Of a stretch of 64,000 nucleotides of DNA, positions 1-14,000 are shown in pieces. The DNA lies in the NCBI RefSeq assembly GCF_021018805.1, contig NC_086253.1, positions 36,333,583 to 36,397,582 of the forward strand, read 5' to 3'. The stretch comes from Prinia subflava. Taxonomy: Eukaryota; Chordata; Aves; Passeriformes; Cisticolidae. A program made the translations under genes and the position numbers. Each line of letters starts with the position of its first letter. The first letter of the stretch is position 1. The notes beneath the pieces were generated by a model. The model ran no database searches, had not been told where the DNA came from, and worked only from the letters and a program-made list of their open reading frames with translations.

Positions 1-1169
1 AAAGTTATTTTTTAGTTGGCTTCTGGATTTTTAATTGGTTAATATATTTCTGGAATTAGAAGAGAGATAGAATAAGATCGGGGTAATTTCTGGAACTGTG
101 AAAAGTTATGTTAATCCTTTGGAATTCGGTGATTGGGAAAAAATGCAGGCAATCATACTACTTTGAGATACTTTTTCTTTTAAAGAATTTTCAATAGGTG
201 TAGCAGATGTTTTCTAATGCAATTTGAGTGCCCCAATTAGTTTTAGCCAGTGGGTTGCTTTTTTTAAAGTGAGAGGAGTTAGATGGGCAAATGAAAGAAA
301 CTATACCTCATCTGACATTCTGTAACTGAAGGAAAACGAATGGAGTAAGTGAAGAGAAAAAATTAAATGAAATGAGATCTTCCTGTGAAAAGTGGTTTTT
401 TTTTTCTTCTCAGAGAGGAAAAATGGTCATTAGAAAGGTGTTTTTCTTGTTCAAGATTGTAGGATTGATAATTCATTTTAGGTTGTCACATTTTCTACTC
501 TTACCAAAAATTTGTGATCTGAGCGTCTAAGTAATTACTGTTTTGTTCACTACTCAGTGGATTTGGGCAATCAATAAAAAGCACACTACAAAAAGACAAC
601 TTTATATGTGTAAAACATACTAATTTGTAACCTGTAATTTGACTTTTCTCTTTTCTCATGAGTAAAGTTTAAATATAAGGAAAGAATACTACACAGAAAG
701 TAGTACTTTGAGCTGCCTCCCCACTCCTTCAGCACAACTGGCTGGTTAGCATCTAATTAACAAACACCACTTGTTTGTATTGTTAAACTTTTTTTTTTTT
801 TTTAGTCTATTTTGAGGTGCAATTTTATATTGAATTTTGTTCAGTGCAATCAGATTTCTGATAAGTGACTACCCCTGATTCCTGGAAAAGTTCAATGGAA
901 GAGATCACAACAAAGCAAAATGTTATATTTTATTTTGTCAGGCTTTGTGCTGTTTTTATTGGATCCTGTACAGCCCAAAAGACTGGGATGCTTATGCACA
1001 GGCAAAATTTTGGCCAAAAATTTTAACCACAAAAAAGTTACCAAAACAGTAGGTCCAAATGTATTTGCACTTGCGGTAAGGAGAGAGGGACTTGGTATGA
1101 AACACAAAAAAGAGGGATTTCCTCGATCTTGAAAAGTTATTATATCATTAAACAATTCTGATATTCTAC

Positions 1170-1220
1170 AAAAAAAACAAAAAAGAAAAGAAAAAAAAAG
1201 AGAGAAAAAAAGAAAAAAAA
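1170..1220. repeat. A/G-rich low-complexity tract
   Basis: About 50 bases of almost pure purine, A-runs broken by single G or C. The complementary strand yields a spurious Phe-rich open frame. No retroposon body is recognisable on its 5' side. Confidence 0.85.
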
Positions 1221-2030
1221 CCAAGTGTTTTTGAAGTAAGAATTAGTGGTAACTCTAAAGTGTCTAATTTTGTATTACATGTCCAAGGAGAAGACATGGT
1301 TTCTGTTGCCTAAGCCTTGAAAATAAGGAAATGAGTTTTCCATTCACTAGATTTTAAAAGTATTTTTAAATTCTGTTCCCTGTTTTTGATCCAATAGCCT
1401 GTTGTTGCTGTTTTTGCTGTTTCAGGAGCTCTTTCACCTCTAGAAGAACATTTGAAAATATAGTCTGAATTTGGTTACTTATTAGTCTCCTGGGGGGAAG
1501 GACAAATCTTGTGACTTGTAAATCTCAGGTAAATGACCAGAACTCTACACATATTGATGTTTTTATATGGCTGGAGCATACCTAAATGTTTGTTTATTGC
1601 TACGGCTCTAACAGCCTGAATCACATCCCAAGCATTAAAACAGAAGGGAAAAAAGGAAAATTTGTACCCTTGCTCACTCTTTCCATTTTGAGCAAAGTGC
1701 TACTGAATCACGAGCAGTTCTCCTGTGACTTCATTCTGTTTATCCCTCTGAATGTAGACTACTGGATGTTGACATATCTCTTAATTCTTGGCACTTAAAG
1801 TTCTTTCCTAAAGAAAGTGAATTGAAGGAGAAACTAATAAGAGACAATGCAACTTAAAGGGTGAGAGTCATCATTCCAACAGGAACTATCCCATTTCTTA
1901 CTCTAAAATCTGATAAAAAATAACAGGGTTATATATGCATGTTATTTGATAGAGAAAAGTGAAATAATAAGAGCTTCTGTTCCTTTCTTCTGGTGGAAGT
2001 GTGGGCTTCTAGTTGCTTCTTAAAACATTT

Positions 2031-2050
2031 TGTTGTTGTTGTTGTTGTTT
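2031..2050. repeat. (TTG)n microsatellite
   Basis: Roughly six tandem TTG units within a T-rich context; a simple repeat with no associated element seen. Confidence 0.85.
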
Positions 2051-2594
2051 TAGGCTCTGAATATATAAAACTAAGAGAAGGTATGGAACTCACTGGCAAG
2101 AAGAATTGCGCATACCTAGACAAACTGCCAGTTTAATTTGCATTTTTCGCCTGTTTCTACATCATATTTTAAGTATTTATTTATGCATGTATAAGAGAAA
2201 GCAGTAAAATACTGAATTCCCCTAAAGAAAAAATCACGGAAGCAAATTAGATATTGATAGTGGATGTATTTTGCTTTTCATCTACCATGTAATATTTCTA
2301 ATTAAAAAAAAATCTGAATCAAATATTTATGCTGATTCATACCAGGTAAGACCCTAAAATAGCAAATCAGCATCATTATCAGCAATTCTAAAACTAAATT
2401 GCCATGCCATTGATCAGGCATTATTTAAAAGGCTTAAACAGACTTCCCAGGGAGTCTCATTTCCATCCAAATCAAACCTAACGGGAGTGTAACCTCACCT
2501 TATTTGTAATGCCTGGTGGGACACGTTGGGCTCCTGTTGTTTATGAAGTATTGCAGTGTAAGTAATTTGCCTGAGTAAGAAATCTATAGCTTGA

Positions 2595-2607
2595 AGGTCA
2601 AAGGTCT
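2595..2607 (+). promoter_or_regulatory. DR1-type nuclear receptor half-site pair
   Basis: Two direct half-sites, AGGTCA and AGGTCT, separated by one A. Direct repeats with one-base spacing are the binding layout of HNF4, RXR heterodimers and COUP-TF. It lies about 22.9 kb upstream of the VEGFC start codon. A 13-bp motif can occur by chance in 64 kb, so function is inferred only. Confidence 0.25.
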
Positions 2608-5600
2608 TGTTTGCCTGTGACCCAGAAACAAGAAATGTTTAGCCTTTCTGTTTACATAAAGTTTGGCCACTTCAAAACCTTTTGAATGTGCTTGTGCTGT
2701 GCCGTGCCCCTGCAGCTTTATGTGACTCTTCTCTCAACAGTAATTGTTCCAAAAATTCCTTTAAAAGTAGTACCTTGAAGGAACTGCTTGGTGTCTCAGT
2801 CTGTGAATAAAGAAATACATTCACTGTCACATTTGAGCTTTTGGGAGTGAATGATACACTTGCCTAAATATTTATTGCCTTAGGTTACTGTGAAAACAGT
2901 AGCTTAAATTGTGAATTCAAAGACAGTATGTATATACATGGTTTTAATTACCTGTGCATCTTTCAGTATGGTAATTAGCCTTGTTGGTTTTGTTAATCTT
3001 CCATAAAATCTCAGTTTACAATAATGTTTTATATATAAATAACATGTTACCTAAGAAAAGAATTTAGTTTGGTCCATTTCAGGTATCTCTCAGAGGAAGA
3101 AAGGATTTTTGATAAATGATCTGGAATTTAGCACTGCAGCTGCTGGATCAGGCAGCAAGGGAAAATAATCCAAAAATATGATAAAAATTTGAACAAAACT
3201 AGGGATTTTAGTACATTCTCTTTCCCAGTCCTGAGTGTGATCTCAGCAACATTTTAACTCTTTATATTTAAAATTAGCTAACCATGGTGTAATGATCTCT
3301 CAAAGTTCTTGACAATGAGATTTTTATGTTGAATTAAATGTCTCCTGCCTTGGGCTGAGCGTTTTCAAAACATTTCTTTTTTTGGTAGAGTACTCTTATG
3401 CCACTAAGCAGCTTGTTAGAAATAACCTAAGTCTATTTTGGGGCCAAATAGTTCTGAAGATGGTCAATCAAATATCCATAGGCTTCCAATTTTTAGATCT
3501 TTTCACTAATGAATGGAGGCTGGTAACAAAATAGGGTTTTAAGGGCAAAAACCTGATTAATCTGTAGAGCAGCAAATTGTGGGTTAATGGGCAGAGCAAG
3601 GCTCTTTATTCAACAATTTTTCAGGATAGAAATTTTCATTCAATGTTGAATAGAAATGTTTTCCCTGACATTACCCCAGCAAAGAGCTTCTCTTACGTAG
3701 CTGTGCTGGTCTCTCTAGCTGTGTACAGGTGAAACGCAGCAGGCAAGTGATGGTGGAGTGCAATTGGGATAAGAGCTTACACCTGAGAGCTTGTAGCAAT
3801 TCTAGATTAAGTCACTCAGACTTGGTGTTTAATGGATATTTTGCTGGGATAAAGTGTCCATATTGCCCCAGTTAGATGGTTATTTAGCTGATTTAAGGCA
3901 TAAGCCAAATAAATTATTCAAATTGACTTAAGATTTTATGCAGGTTAAATCTTTGAGCTACTGTCTTCTCAAATTTTCCTTTACAACTTTTTCTTATGGA
4001 AAGAGTGACTAGAGAAAAACATGTTTTGACTATTTAAGCTTTTAAATTTTCTTCTCAAGGGCTGGGACAAAAGGAGAGAATAAACATTAGATTTATTAAA
4101 TTTGACTGTAAATAATTAATAGTAGTCTATGTAAAGAAAATATGTTGAATTCTTGACTAATAAATTAGTTATTAGTGGTTCAGTTCTTTTTCTGCTCCAG
4201 CTATCTCAAGTAAACATTAGAAAAAATAGTCCAATTAATTTTATTATTCTAATTATTTTATTGTGCAAAGCCCTGTGGTTGGACAGATGTTTACGAAGTT
4301 AAACAACTAATTTAAACAGCAGGATTGAATGTATTTTTTCATGGTGTTTTAAAAGGTCCCCTGAAGCTTTTTTTTATGTCTGAGCTGGTAAAGGTAGGAT
4401 GACAACAGAAAATTAGGTAGACAGAAAAACTAGGATACAGTTCCATATGCAGTTTATAAATTATTCACATTGCTATTTCATTTGTTTTCATGATATCTTT
4501 AAGAAAACTGCTGAAAATAGGAACATAATATCCTTTTCTATCTACATCTTTTTTGCATAGCATGTCACATTTTGGCAGTGGATACTAGTGCAGTCTTACA
4601 TGGAAAATGTAAGTTACTTAGGATAAGCAGGTTTATTGTCATTGTGAGACAGACATAGCATTCCTGCCTTTACTGATTGTCACAGCTTAAGTAATTTTTA
4701 TTGCTGACAATGTTTTATCTCTTTTGTACATGGATCTCAGTCCCTCATAGATTAGATCCAACTATTAATTTTCCTTGAAGGGATGGGGACTTACAGGTCA
4801 GTGCTGACTTTAAATTACCATTTATTTTTAAAGAAACTCAAGTAGTCAGCAGACCACATGGGCTGCTTTTCACTTCGGAAGATACCCATAATTGTAATGC
4901 TATTTGTCATTTTAAGACTTGGAATATGACCTAAGTTCCCAGGCCCACATAGCAAATAAACACTCTGTGTCTCTTGGGAGCAGTACTACCACTCCACTAC
5001 TAACTTTGGCTCATTATACTGAGTTTGCTGAACATTTAGCCCTTTCAATGCACTGTATAACTGATACATGAGAATGAGTGAGTGGGTGTTGCTTGCAAAC
5101 GTCCTCTGTTCATCCATAATATAAACAGGCCATCCTTACTGGTCCCTGGGTAACCAGTTTCTGTCTCAGTGTTTCAGCTGCAGTCTCTTGGAAAGATTGC
5201 GTGTTGGACCAGGTTCTGTTTGTATTAGAAAATTATCTAGGGTTTGTAGAAATTGTAATGATTTACTGTACATGATTCTAGCATATATAACCTAATTTGA
5301 ATGCCCTGATAACTCCTTTACCCTATATATCATAGCTGCTTAAGCAATAAATCATTCTAATCCTTGGGTTTGACCCCTACAACATCTTTTCTTTCTCTTT
5401 TGGAGGCTCCAGCCAGAAAACTGAAGTTCATTAACTCATGGCCTAAGCGTGTTGTAGTTTGTTGCTTTTCCCTGAACGCCTTCTTCTCAAAGCTGTTACC
5501 ATCACTTTTTAAAATATTTATTAATGATTCATATGGAGTAAATAAACTCATTATAATGATTTGAAAAATGTTTCTTCCCATTTTAAGTTTTTATCTGAGA

Positions 5601-7994
5601 CTCCTAGCACTAGAAAACAGAAAACATGAAGGAGATGTGGTAGACTCTGCTTCACCACTTGTAATTTTGTTATTATACTTACTTTTATTGCACTTACCAC
5701 CTCTTGCACTGAGGTTGTGATTTGTTTCTAGCTGTTCTGCTTTGTATCCAAGTGACAAATTATCAATCTTAACATAATGGAGCCTTCTTCTTACACTTTC
5801 TTTTCCAATAGGACTTGGAAAAAATGGTCAGGCACTCAGGAGAAACCAATTCCTATTTGATTGGGATTTTTTCAGTTTGGTTTGAGGTGTTTTTGGCATT
5901 TGCAGAAAGAAGACTTTGAAGGTCAAATTTAGACTTCCCTTTTACACTAAGTTCTCAGTGTGTCTTCATTTGTGAAGTCCCTCTAGCTGAGGTGTGTGAC
6001 GTGTTCCAGCATATATTACTGCCTCAGAGCTGTGTCAGGCAACTTCAGTCTTGTCTGTTCTTGTAGTCAGTCCTCTCTTCTATTCTGATTATTGCAGACC
6101 ATACACTATCCAGCTCTAGTAATGTTTGTCAAACAAAAGCATCCTTTTCACTACAGAATCAACCATGACAGTTGCTTTCCTCTGTTGCGATTGCTATATT
6201 GTCTTTTGTATTAGATCTGTGCTTCACTCATTTCAAAACAGTACCGTCATTTCCTATCCTGCTCTAGCAGAGATTGATCTCTAGGTAGATGATATCCTGA
6301 ATATAATGTTGTAATGTTCCTTATTTTTGGTAGGAGAGAATACTTCCTGTTTCTCTGCACCCCAGCCACCCCTTGAGCACCACGTTTTACCAGCAGTCAT
6401 GTCTCTGTAACACAGACATTCCTCGGGAGCAACACTTAACACCTGCAAGCAGAATGCAATGCACAGTAATCTGGGAATCGGTTGTGATGTGAAGATTTGG
6501 AAGACCACACTAATTGAGCATTTTCATTCTATAGCAGCTGTTAGTTTTTCTTAAATGGTTATATTAGAATAAATATGTGGAAAAAACTTAATTTCAGCTA
6601 CGATCACAGATATAATTTTTATCATAAAACATTTTACATAGCGGTCAATGTGGCATAATATATAGTTCGACATATGTTTACATGTATTAGCAACTTATGT
6701 CAGAGTATTCCAAAAAGCTAATAGAACCTCTTGACTCTTCTTTTTAAATTTTATTTCACTTCTATAAAGTGAAATAGTATTTAGTATTCACAGTTTTAGT
6801 ATTTATTTCAGAACTCCTCTTGTTAGGTAGTACCTCAGAGGCACTTCAAATACTAATCAAGAAGTTAAAAATTGCAAAAAATGAGGCTTATGACCTGCTT
6901 TGTGGTCACTATTCACTTGGACAAATTAGCTTGTGAGTTCACCAATTCACCGTTTATGTCATTTGAACTGCACTCCTATGGATGTTCCATGCTGGGCAAC
7001 TGAAAAGGAGAGGCAGAGAAGTGGAAGCACAGGAAGCCAAAACTGGCAGTTTGTTAATTTGTACCACAAGAGCTCTTACCTGAAATGCACAGGACTTGTA
7101 AGATGAACACAGTTAATTGTACTGATATTTCAAAGACTATATTACTTACAAATTTTGGTGCTGTGAGCTTGAATAACAAATGTTTTCTGGTTTATAGCCT
7201 CTCTTTCCAAGTATTTTTGATGCCAAAAAAAATACTAATAAATATGATCATGCCTATACCTTCTGAGAAAAGGCTAGTAGGCCTTTCAGATCCTTGCCAC
7301 GCATTTTGTATTTTGTGAGCTAGGAGAGCAAAGTCATCAGATTTAAAAATGCACATAGCACTGATGTATAAATACTCTGTTTCACTAGGAAATATTACAG
7401 GGAGTTGGAGGAGGGAAAGGAATAAAATGTATTTTTGTTTTTCCAGATTTAAAGCTGATCAGACCAGCATAACACCATATGTGAGAACTTGTTAGCATGA
7501 GTTTTGTAACCTAGAATGTGTCATTAAAAATGTGTAAATCTAACTAGAGGACTTGTAGTTATGGTTTGTTCCAATCAATGCTGCTCTCACTGATTACAAA
7601 TCGATCTCTTCTTTTTATTTATACTTGCTTTAGCATGTTGGTTGTCTTGTATTTCTGCTACATTAAGTGTTCTCTTTTCTACCATTGATTTTTCATTTGT
7701 TTTAAGCCTTCTGGAGCCAAATATCTGAAGTAAAGGCAAGATAGGGATTACAACACGGCTCCATTTTACTTGGTCTGTTACAATTTTTCTGCTCTTTAAC
7801 TAACCCTATATTCACAGTGAAGGTCACTTAAAAATATCTTTTATTGTATAATAGAAAACTCAAACTGAAAACAGTAAATCTTTTGAGAGCTGGCAGCAGG
7901 AAATATCTTGACCACAACCCAACGGAATATTTTATCTACTATGTACACATCTTTTCCTATGAATGTAATTTTCCAGAAATGACCATCAGTTGAA

Positions 7995-8018
7995 TGACTG
8001 TGACAGATGTCACAGTCA
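7995..8018. promoter_or_regulatory. Near-perfect 24-bp palindrome, TALE homeodomain-like
   Basis: Arms of 11 bases (7995-8005 and 8008-8018) are exact reverse complements around a 2-base centre GA. The core reads TGACAGATGTCA, one base off the palindromic TGACAGCTGTCA dimer site known for TGIF/PKNOX/MEIS-class TALE homeodomain proteins. The surrounding 7.85-8.30 kb is less AT-rich than its neighbourhood. Binding is inferred from the motif; the palindrome is directly visible. Confidence 0.35.
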
Positions 8019-11000
8019 GTTGCTTCATCGGGCAAAACGGCCTCAGATGCACTGATGGATAAAACATCAGCAGCTCTTGCAGAAGATCCCTCTGCTGCTG
8101 CAAGCCTTGGTTCACACAGGGCATTAATATAAATTACACTCCATTACATGGAATAATGCTATGGGGTTCATGTGGGGTGACAATAACAGAGTGCCTGATC
8201 TCTATTCTAGCAGCAATGGCATTGGTAATCCCTTTCAGGTGCTACGGTGCATTGTTGAGCCTTTTCTTGTCCACAGAATGAAGACCTGAAGTATTAATGT
8301 GTCTTTATTTCTTAAGAACATTCTGGATGGTCTGTATGAGTCAGATAAGACTTTAGGAAGAACAAATTATTGCAGCATTAGTGTGCTGTCCCAGAAACAC
8401 TAACATTACTTCTTAGGAAGGGCAGGTTTTGTGATATTGGCAAACTGAGCACTTTTTTCCAACATTGCCTGATTTCCACTTTAGATCTTTACTAATGCAT
8501 ATATAACTTTAAAATTGACTCATAAGCTTGGCGCAAAAAGCTGTATGACTTGCAATATGAGAGCAAATGTTTGTTTGTTTAGATTGCTCTTCAGGAGCAA
8601 ATTTTTGTAAACTATATAGGGAATATTTCTTGACCTAATGATTAGTAATAAGGAAGAAAGTAAAAATTATTAAATAATAATAAAATTTATTATTAATGTA
8701 GTAAAGAAATTAAATAGAAAACACCACTGTGATTTTTTTTTATCTGTAACAAACATCTATGAACTGTATACATTTTTTTTATTAGTTTCAGTTATACATG
8801 AAAAAAGGTTTAGAGAAGGATGACAGAGATAATCAAACATATAAAACCATCATCTGCATGAGCAGAAAGCATACTGGCTAGGACACTTGACAGAAAAAGA
8901 AAACTAAAAATGTGGAAGGAAGTTTACAAAATGAAGTGTGAAGGAAGGGAGGATAAGGAAGGATTTATTTCAAATCTGTCATGAGAAGCATAAAATAAAA
9001 CTAGTAGTATTCAGAGCAAAGCAAAGTAAATGTTCCTTCACACAACTTAGTGAGCTGCCACATGGTGTTATGGATAGTGAAAATCTACATGATGTCAAAG
9101 TGTGACAGTTCGGATTCCTGGAAGAAAAACAAGAACAGTTGTATAGAAAAAGAGATAATGTTTCTGCTCAAGAAGTTTTTAAGCTGCATCTTGCTGAGGT
9201 TTAGATAATATTCTGAGAAAGTATAGCTATGTGCTTGCTTCCATCTTCCTCAGATTCCTGCTGTTGGTCACTGTAAGGGTTGAGACAGCAGACTGGAGAG
9301 GCCCTTTTCCCCAGTATTTCCATTCAACATACAAGCTGCATCTATTCTAGAAATATTTGAGGGTACCCAACAAGAAAAAAAAAAGAAGAAAGAATTTTGT
9401 TTAATATGTCAGAGTTTACCACTAGGAAAAAAAGTCATATTTCTGTGAAAAAGAAACATATCTGTGAGAATACAGCTGAAAAAGGCTTAATGATTTTCAT
9501 GTTTATTGTTTCTCAGTCACTTTTGGTTCAAATAAATTATTTCCCACTTAACCTATATAAGCAATATCATCTATGAAGACAATTATATATTGATTTGATC
9601 ACTTTTAAAATCATTAATACATTGCATCAGAGAGAATTTTGCATCTACTCAACATATGTGTTTGGATTCTTTCGTGTCCTTACTGGTTTCCTTTATTGAC
9701 ATTTTACATAGTTTTCACAGTTATTGAGATTGGACAACAATATGTTCATATTTACTTTTTTAAAATAGAAAATAAAAAACTAAATTCTAATGCTGTCTGT
9801 CACCTACGAGCAAAATAATTTGTTTCGTTTGATACATGCTGCCTAATCTAGTACTGCTATTATTCTTGTCTCTTCTCTTGATTACTAATTTCTTATTCTA
9901 TAGCTTTTTAAGTTAAAATATTGTAGTAGTAAGAGAGGTAAAATAGCCGCTTTATTTTTTTAAATGGAGAAAATAAAGATATTTTCATCTGTTAACTGCA
10001 TTTTTTTTCTTTTTTGTCTCAACTGAGATCACTCATTATTTATTTACTAGTTTATTAGGTCTTTTTATACTGAATGCTTTTGTTTATTTGTTTGTTGTTT
10101 GTTTCTGGCATTTCCCCTGTTTTTCACAGCCAGAAAGCCTGGGATTTTTGTCCGAAATGCAAATTCCTTTCAAAGAATTCAATTTCAGAATCACACAGGA
10201 AAGTCCTTGGCTAGTATTGTATTTTCTTTGCAACACTAAATTATACATTTCACAATTTTTCTCTGCCTGGTCAAAGCACTGTCATTAGAATTATTTAATA
10301 TGCAACCTTAAAACTAAATGTTCATTATATACTTCTGTACCTTCAGTTTATGGGCTGAGGCAGTAAACTGTCCATCACTCCTGAAAATAATAGTCTCCCA
10401 TTTCTTTCTCAGTTTGTACAAATTACACTTTATGTGATACCAAGGAAAAGAAACTTGGTAATATGAGGTTTTGGTTTTTGGCTCATGCTCTGTGGTGGTT
10501 TGCTGTGAGTTCCCAGTTGTCATCTTTAACAGTGTTATTGGAGTTTTACAGAGACTGGCAAGAATTCCCTGCTTCTGATGGACTTTCATGGCTTTGCAAA
10601 TGCTGCTAAATCACCTTTACAAATTTTTACTCACACAAAGTTGAAGAAGGAATTATTACATTTTTTTAGCAGGGAAAAAAACCCCCGATGCTTGGTATAT
10701 GAAGAGGAAAATCCTGGGGTTTTAGCAAATTTCCCATATTGTATAGCATTTGCTTTTACTATTCTTCTTCTTCAAAGTTTCAAAACATTAATTTATATGT
10801 TTTATTTACGGGAGGAGGAATATTTTGCTGGTTTTTTTGGTTTGCTTTCAGAACTAGGTATAAATATTTCCAGAGGGGTATAGCGGTATATGAGGTTTTC
10901 CCTGCTCCATCAGTGGTGATTAAAGGAGGGAAATATAGAAAAAAACTCCTTTTTTAATAGAAGTAAAAGAAACGGTTAAGCCTTGCCTTCCACTTCTGAA

Positions 11001-14000
11001 CATACACACCTGTAAGTTTCCACAATTTAAAAAGAAGTATTCTTGTGGGAGCTGTTTTTTAAAACAGTACAAACTGTCAAGATTCTTGGCTTGTTTTCTT
11101 CTATTCAAAATAAGTACTAATTTTTAAAAGGAAAACAAAGAACTTTTGTAATGACAGGATCAGCTTAGTGCAAGCCTCATCTTGTCCTTAAATTACATTT
11201 TCATTCCTACAGAATGAAGAAAGAGAAAGATACATTGCTGAGTATGCCAAGCTGGAAAGGGAACACTTCTCTTGCTTTCAATACAGGACCAAACTTGATA
11301 ATTAATGATTGGTTTTGCAACACAAAACACTGGTGCTACGTTTCTATCAGTTTTGCCAAGATCAGTTGCAATATGTAAAACCAAAATGTGTCTAGATTTC
11401 TTTATCATTTACGTTTCTGCTTAAAAAGCAAAACACTAGGTATGAAGCTTTCTCACTGAGGATAGTGGAAAATTTTGTTATTGATTTTTAGTAAATTTTG
11501 GATTTTATTACCATTAGAATATTGCCTTCCCCCTCATCCCCATCTCCACGGCAAATAATGAGCACACAGCTCTAAATTATATCCAAAGTGTAACTTAGAA
11601 ACACTGTGACTTGAGTCAGATTTGCAGGTAATTAGTTGGTAAATTTTTCTGCTAATTAAGAACAACATAGGTATTACTTCATTTTAACACTTTGGTTTTT
11701 GAATTGAAAATAAAAATCTTACTGAAGGGAAATGGAAAAAGTCACAGAAATGGAAACAGCAAATCTTCAAAGTACGAAAAATTCTTTCAGAGTTAAATAC
11801 TGGATGCCAAAAGGGGAAAATACTTTTTAAAATTCCACATTTGCAGGATCTTTACAGTTTTTCTGTAGGTAACCAATCTTAAGCAACACTTTGGCTACAT
11901 GGTTTATTCATCTCACTTTAACTATTCTGGTAGCATACATTTGACTGAGAAGTAGGATATCTTTCATGTACAAAACACAAAGTATTAGTAAATTGCATTC
12001 CTGTCAATCTATTATTTAAACAAAAGCAAAAAGAACTTTAAGGTCCTAGGAAAAACTATTAAAGGGTTTCTGTTGCTTTCTACCAATAAAGGATGATTAC
12101 AAGTGTGAGAAGATATCAAGCTGAAAATTTCTGATATGCAAGTATAAATAAATATTTTAAGGAAATATAAATGTACTATAAGAATGTTAGTGACATGCTT
12201 CCTTCTTTCCATGGATGTCTTGTGGCCTTCTGCCTGGTCTTTGGAAACAACAACTGTGACACTGATGTATTCAGTGCTATTGTGCCTGTTGTATTAGAAA
12301 AAAAAAGACACTTCAGAATAAGATATTCTGCTTAAGACACATTTGGATGAACCTGGAGTAAATCTGCCTGGGAAAATGGGATTTAAGTGTCTAGAAAATA
12401 AGATTAGCCTTTTCCATTTGATCTTTGGTGAAATCACATTGAACTGAGATGTTTTAGAGTTGACAGCTCCCACTGAATTCGCTTTTTCTTCCCGTTACAG
12501 AACTGGAGAGCAGAGGCCACAGGCCCTGCTGCCCTTTTATTGTCTTATTGCTCTGTTGTGTCAATTCTCATGCAAGAACTTGTGTTGCACATATTGAGTA
12601 GCCAAAGCTTCACTAATAGTATTTGACATTATAATAGATGTCTAGCCAAAATTATAGAAAAAAGATTAGATGGATTCAAATCTCTGTGATTAATAGGATA
12701 TGTTACTTCATGCAATTTTTTTCTTTTTTGAAGTAAGAACACAAAATGAATGTCATAATATATTTATAATTTTTGCAACTTCCTAGAATTGTTACTGCAA
12801 ATAGGTGGCAAAAAAGGTTAAGGCAACTACCTCTTCATTGGATTAATAATAGTCAAGCAGAAAACTGTGTAGTTAATAAAAGAGAAAATTAAGTGCTACT
12901 TTATTTTCCTAATTATGTAATGCTACATACATGATACCATTTAAAAAAATACATACTATATGCCAGACCAGCAAGATTCAGGAGAAGAAATTGCAGTGGA
13001 ATTATTATCTGTTCATAATTTTGTACAAGACAGTGCTCTATATACAAGATTAAAAAAGTGCTTCTGAAAAACAGATCTCTCATATGGAAATTGTACCTTG
13101 ATTGGTGCTCTCTTTCTAGCCTGCTGTTCATTCAGTTGAGCAGTTTGGATTTACTGCACAAGAAGCTTACGGTGAATAAGTATGGAATTTCCTCATTCCC
13201 AGGTAGGCATTTACCATTTGCAGTGAGAATGCCTGTAGAGAAATTAGGCACAATTTTCTGAGTCTCATATATTAGAAAGTGTTGCATTCAGATAAACTAA
13301 ATTTACTAGCCCGTAAAACATGATACTTCTGAAAATCAGACCACTTATATGGAATGACTGAAATTTAGCTATAAATGAAAGAATACCTGAGTACATGGAA
13401 CACAGTCTCATTTCCATTTAATTCTTGTGACATGCACAAAGGCAAAATAGTGCTGTTTAAATCACAACCATAAACATGGTTCCAGTAGAAGGAATGGAAC
13501 AGCTTGTGGGGAATTTTCACATCTGGTTTGCTAAATAAACCATTTCATAATACATTTAGAATGTAAGGACTACCACAGTGATACATGAGTAAGGGAACCC
13601 TGCGTGCTTCTCCACTAGTTTGTGAAGACCTGAGACTCTTATTGAAACCACCATTCCACAACAGTCTTCAAAAACCTGACCTGGACCTATAATCAGTCCT
13701 ACATAACTGGAAGAGGATCTCTTCTGATCAGAGCTATGGTTTGAATCAGAGAAGGGTTTTTTGCAACGAGATAGACATAGGTGTGCACTTTGTCTCAGGT
13801 ATATATATTTCTAATTCAGAAGATTTCATAATTGTAGGTAAAATGCTTCATGTTTGTCTGCTCCTTAAGCAGAGTTGGGTTTTTTTTCAGTTTGGAGGGT
13901 TTTTTTTTAACCTTTCTTATTTCTGTTGGGAGCAGAATTCTAAATCTAGTCTTTCCTCTCTAGGAAGAGAGGAAATGAAGTAATTTTGGTTTTTAATGCT

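Larger units (their letters stand above)
1..7990. other. Upstream intergenic DNA, no gene seen
   Basis: AT-rich noncoding sequence upstream of VEGFC. Open frames here are short (up to about 110 codons), have low-complexity or ordinary random composition, and match no protein I recognise. I saw no CR1, LTR or SINE in it. It contains the A/G-rich tract near 1.2 kb, a TTG run near 2.03 kb and a DR1-like motif near 2.6 kb, listed separately. The stretch at about 2.38-2.70 kb is less AT-rich than its surroundings and could be a conserved noncoding element, but that needs an alignment. Confidence 0.7.
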
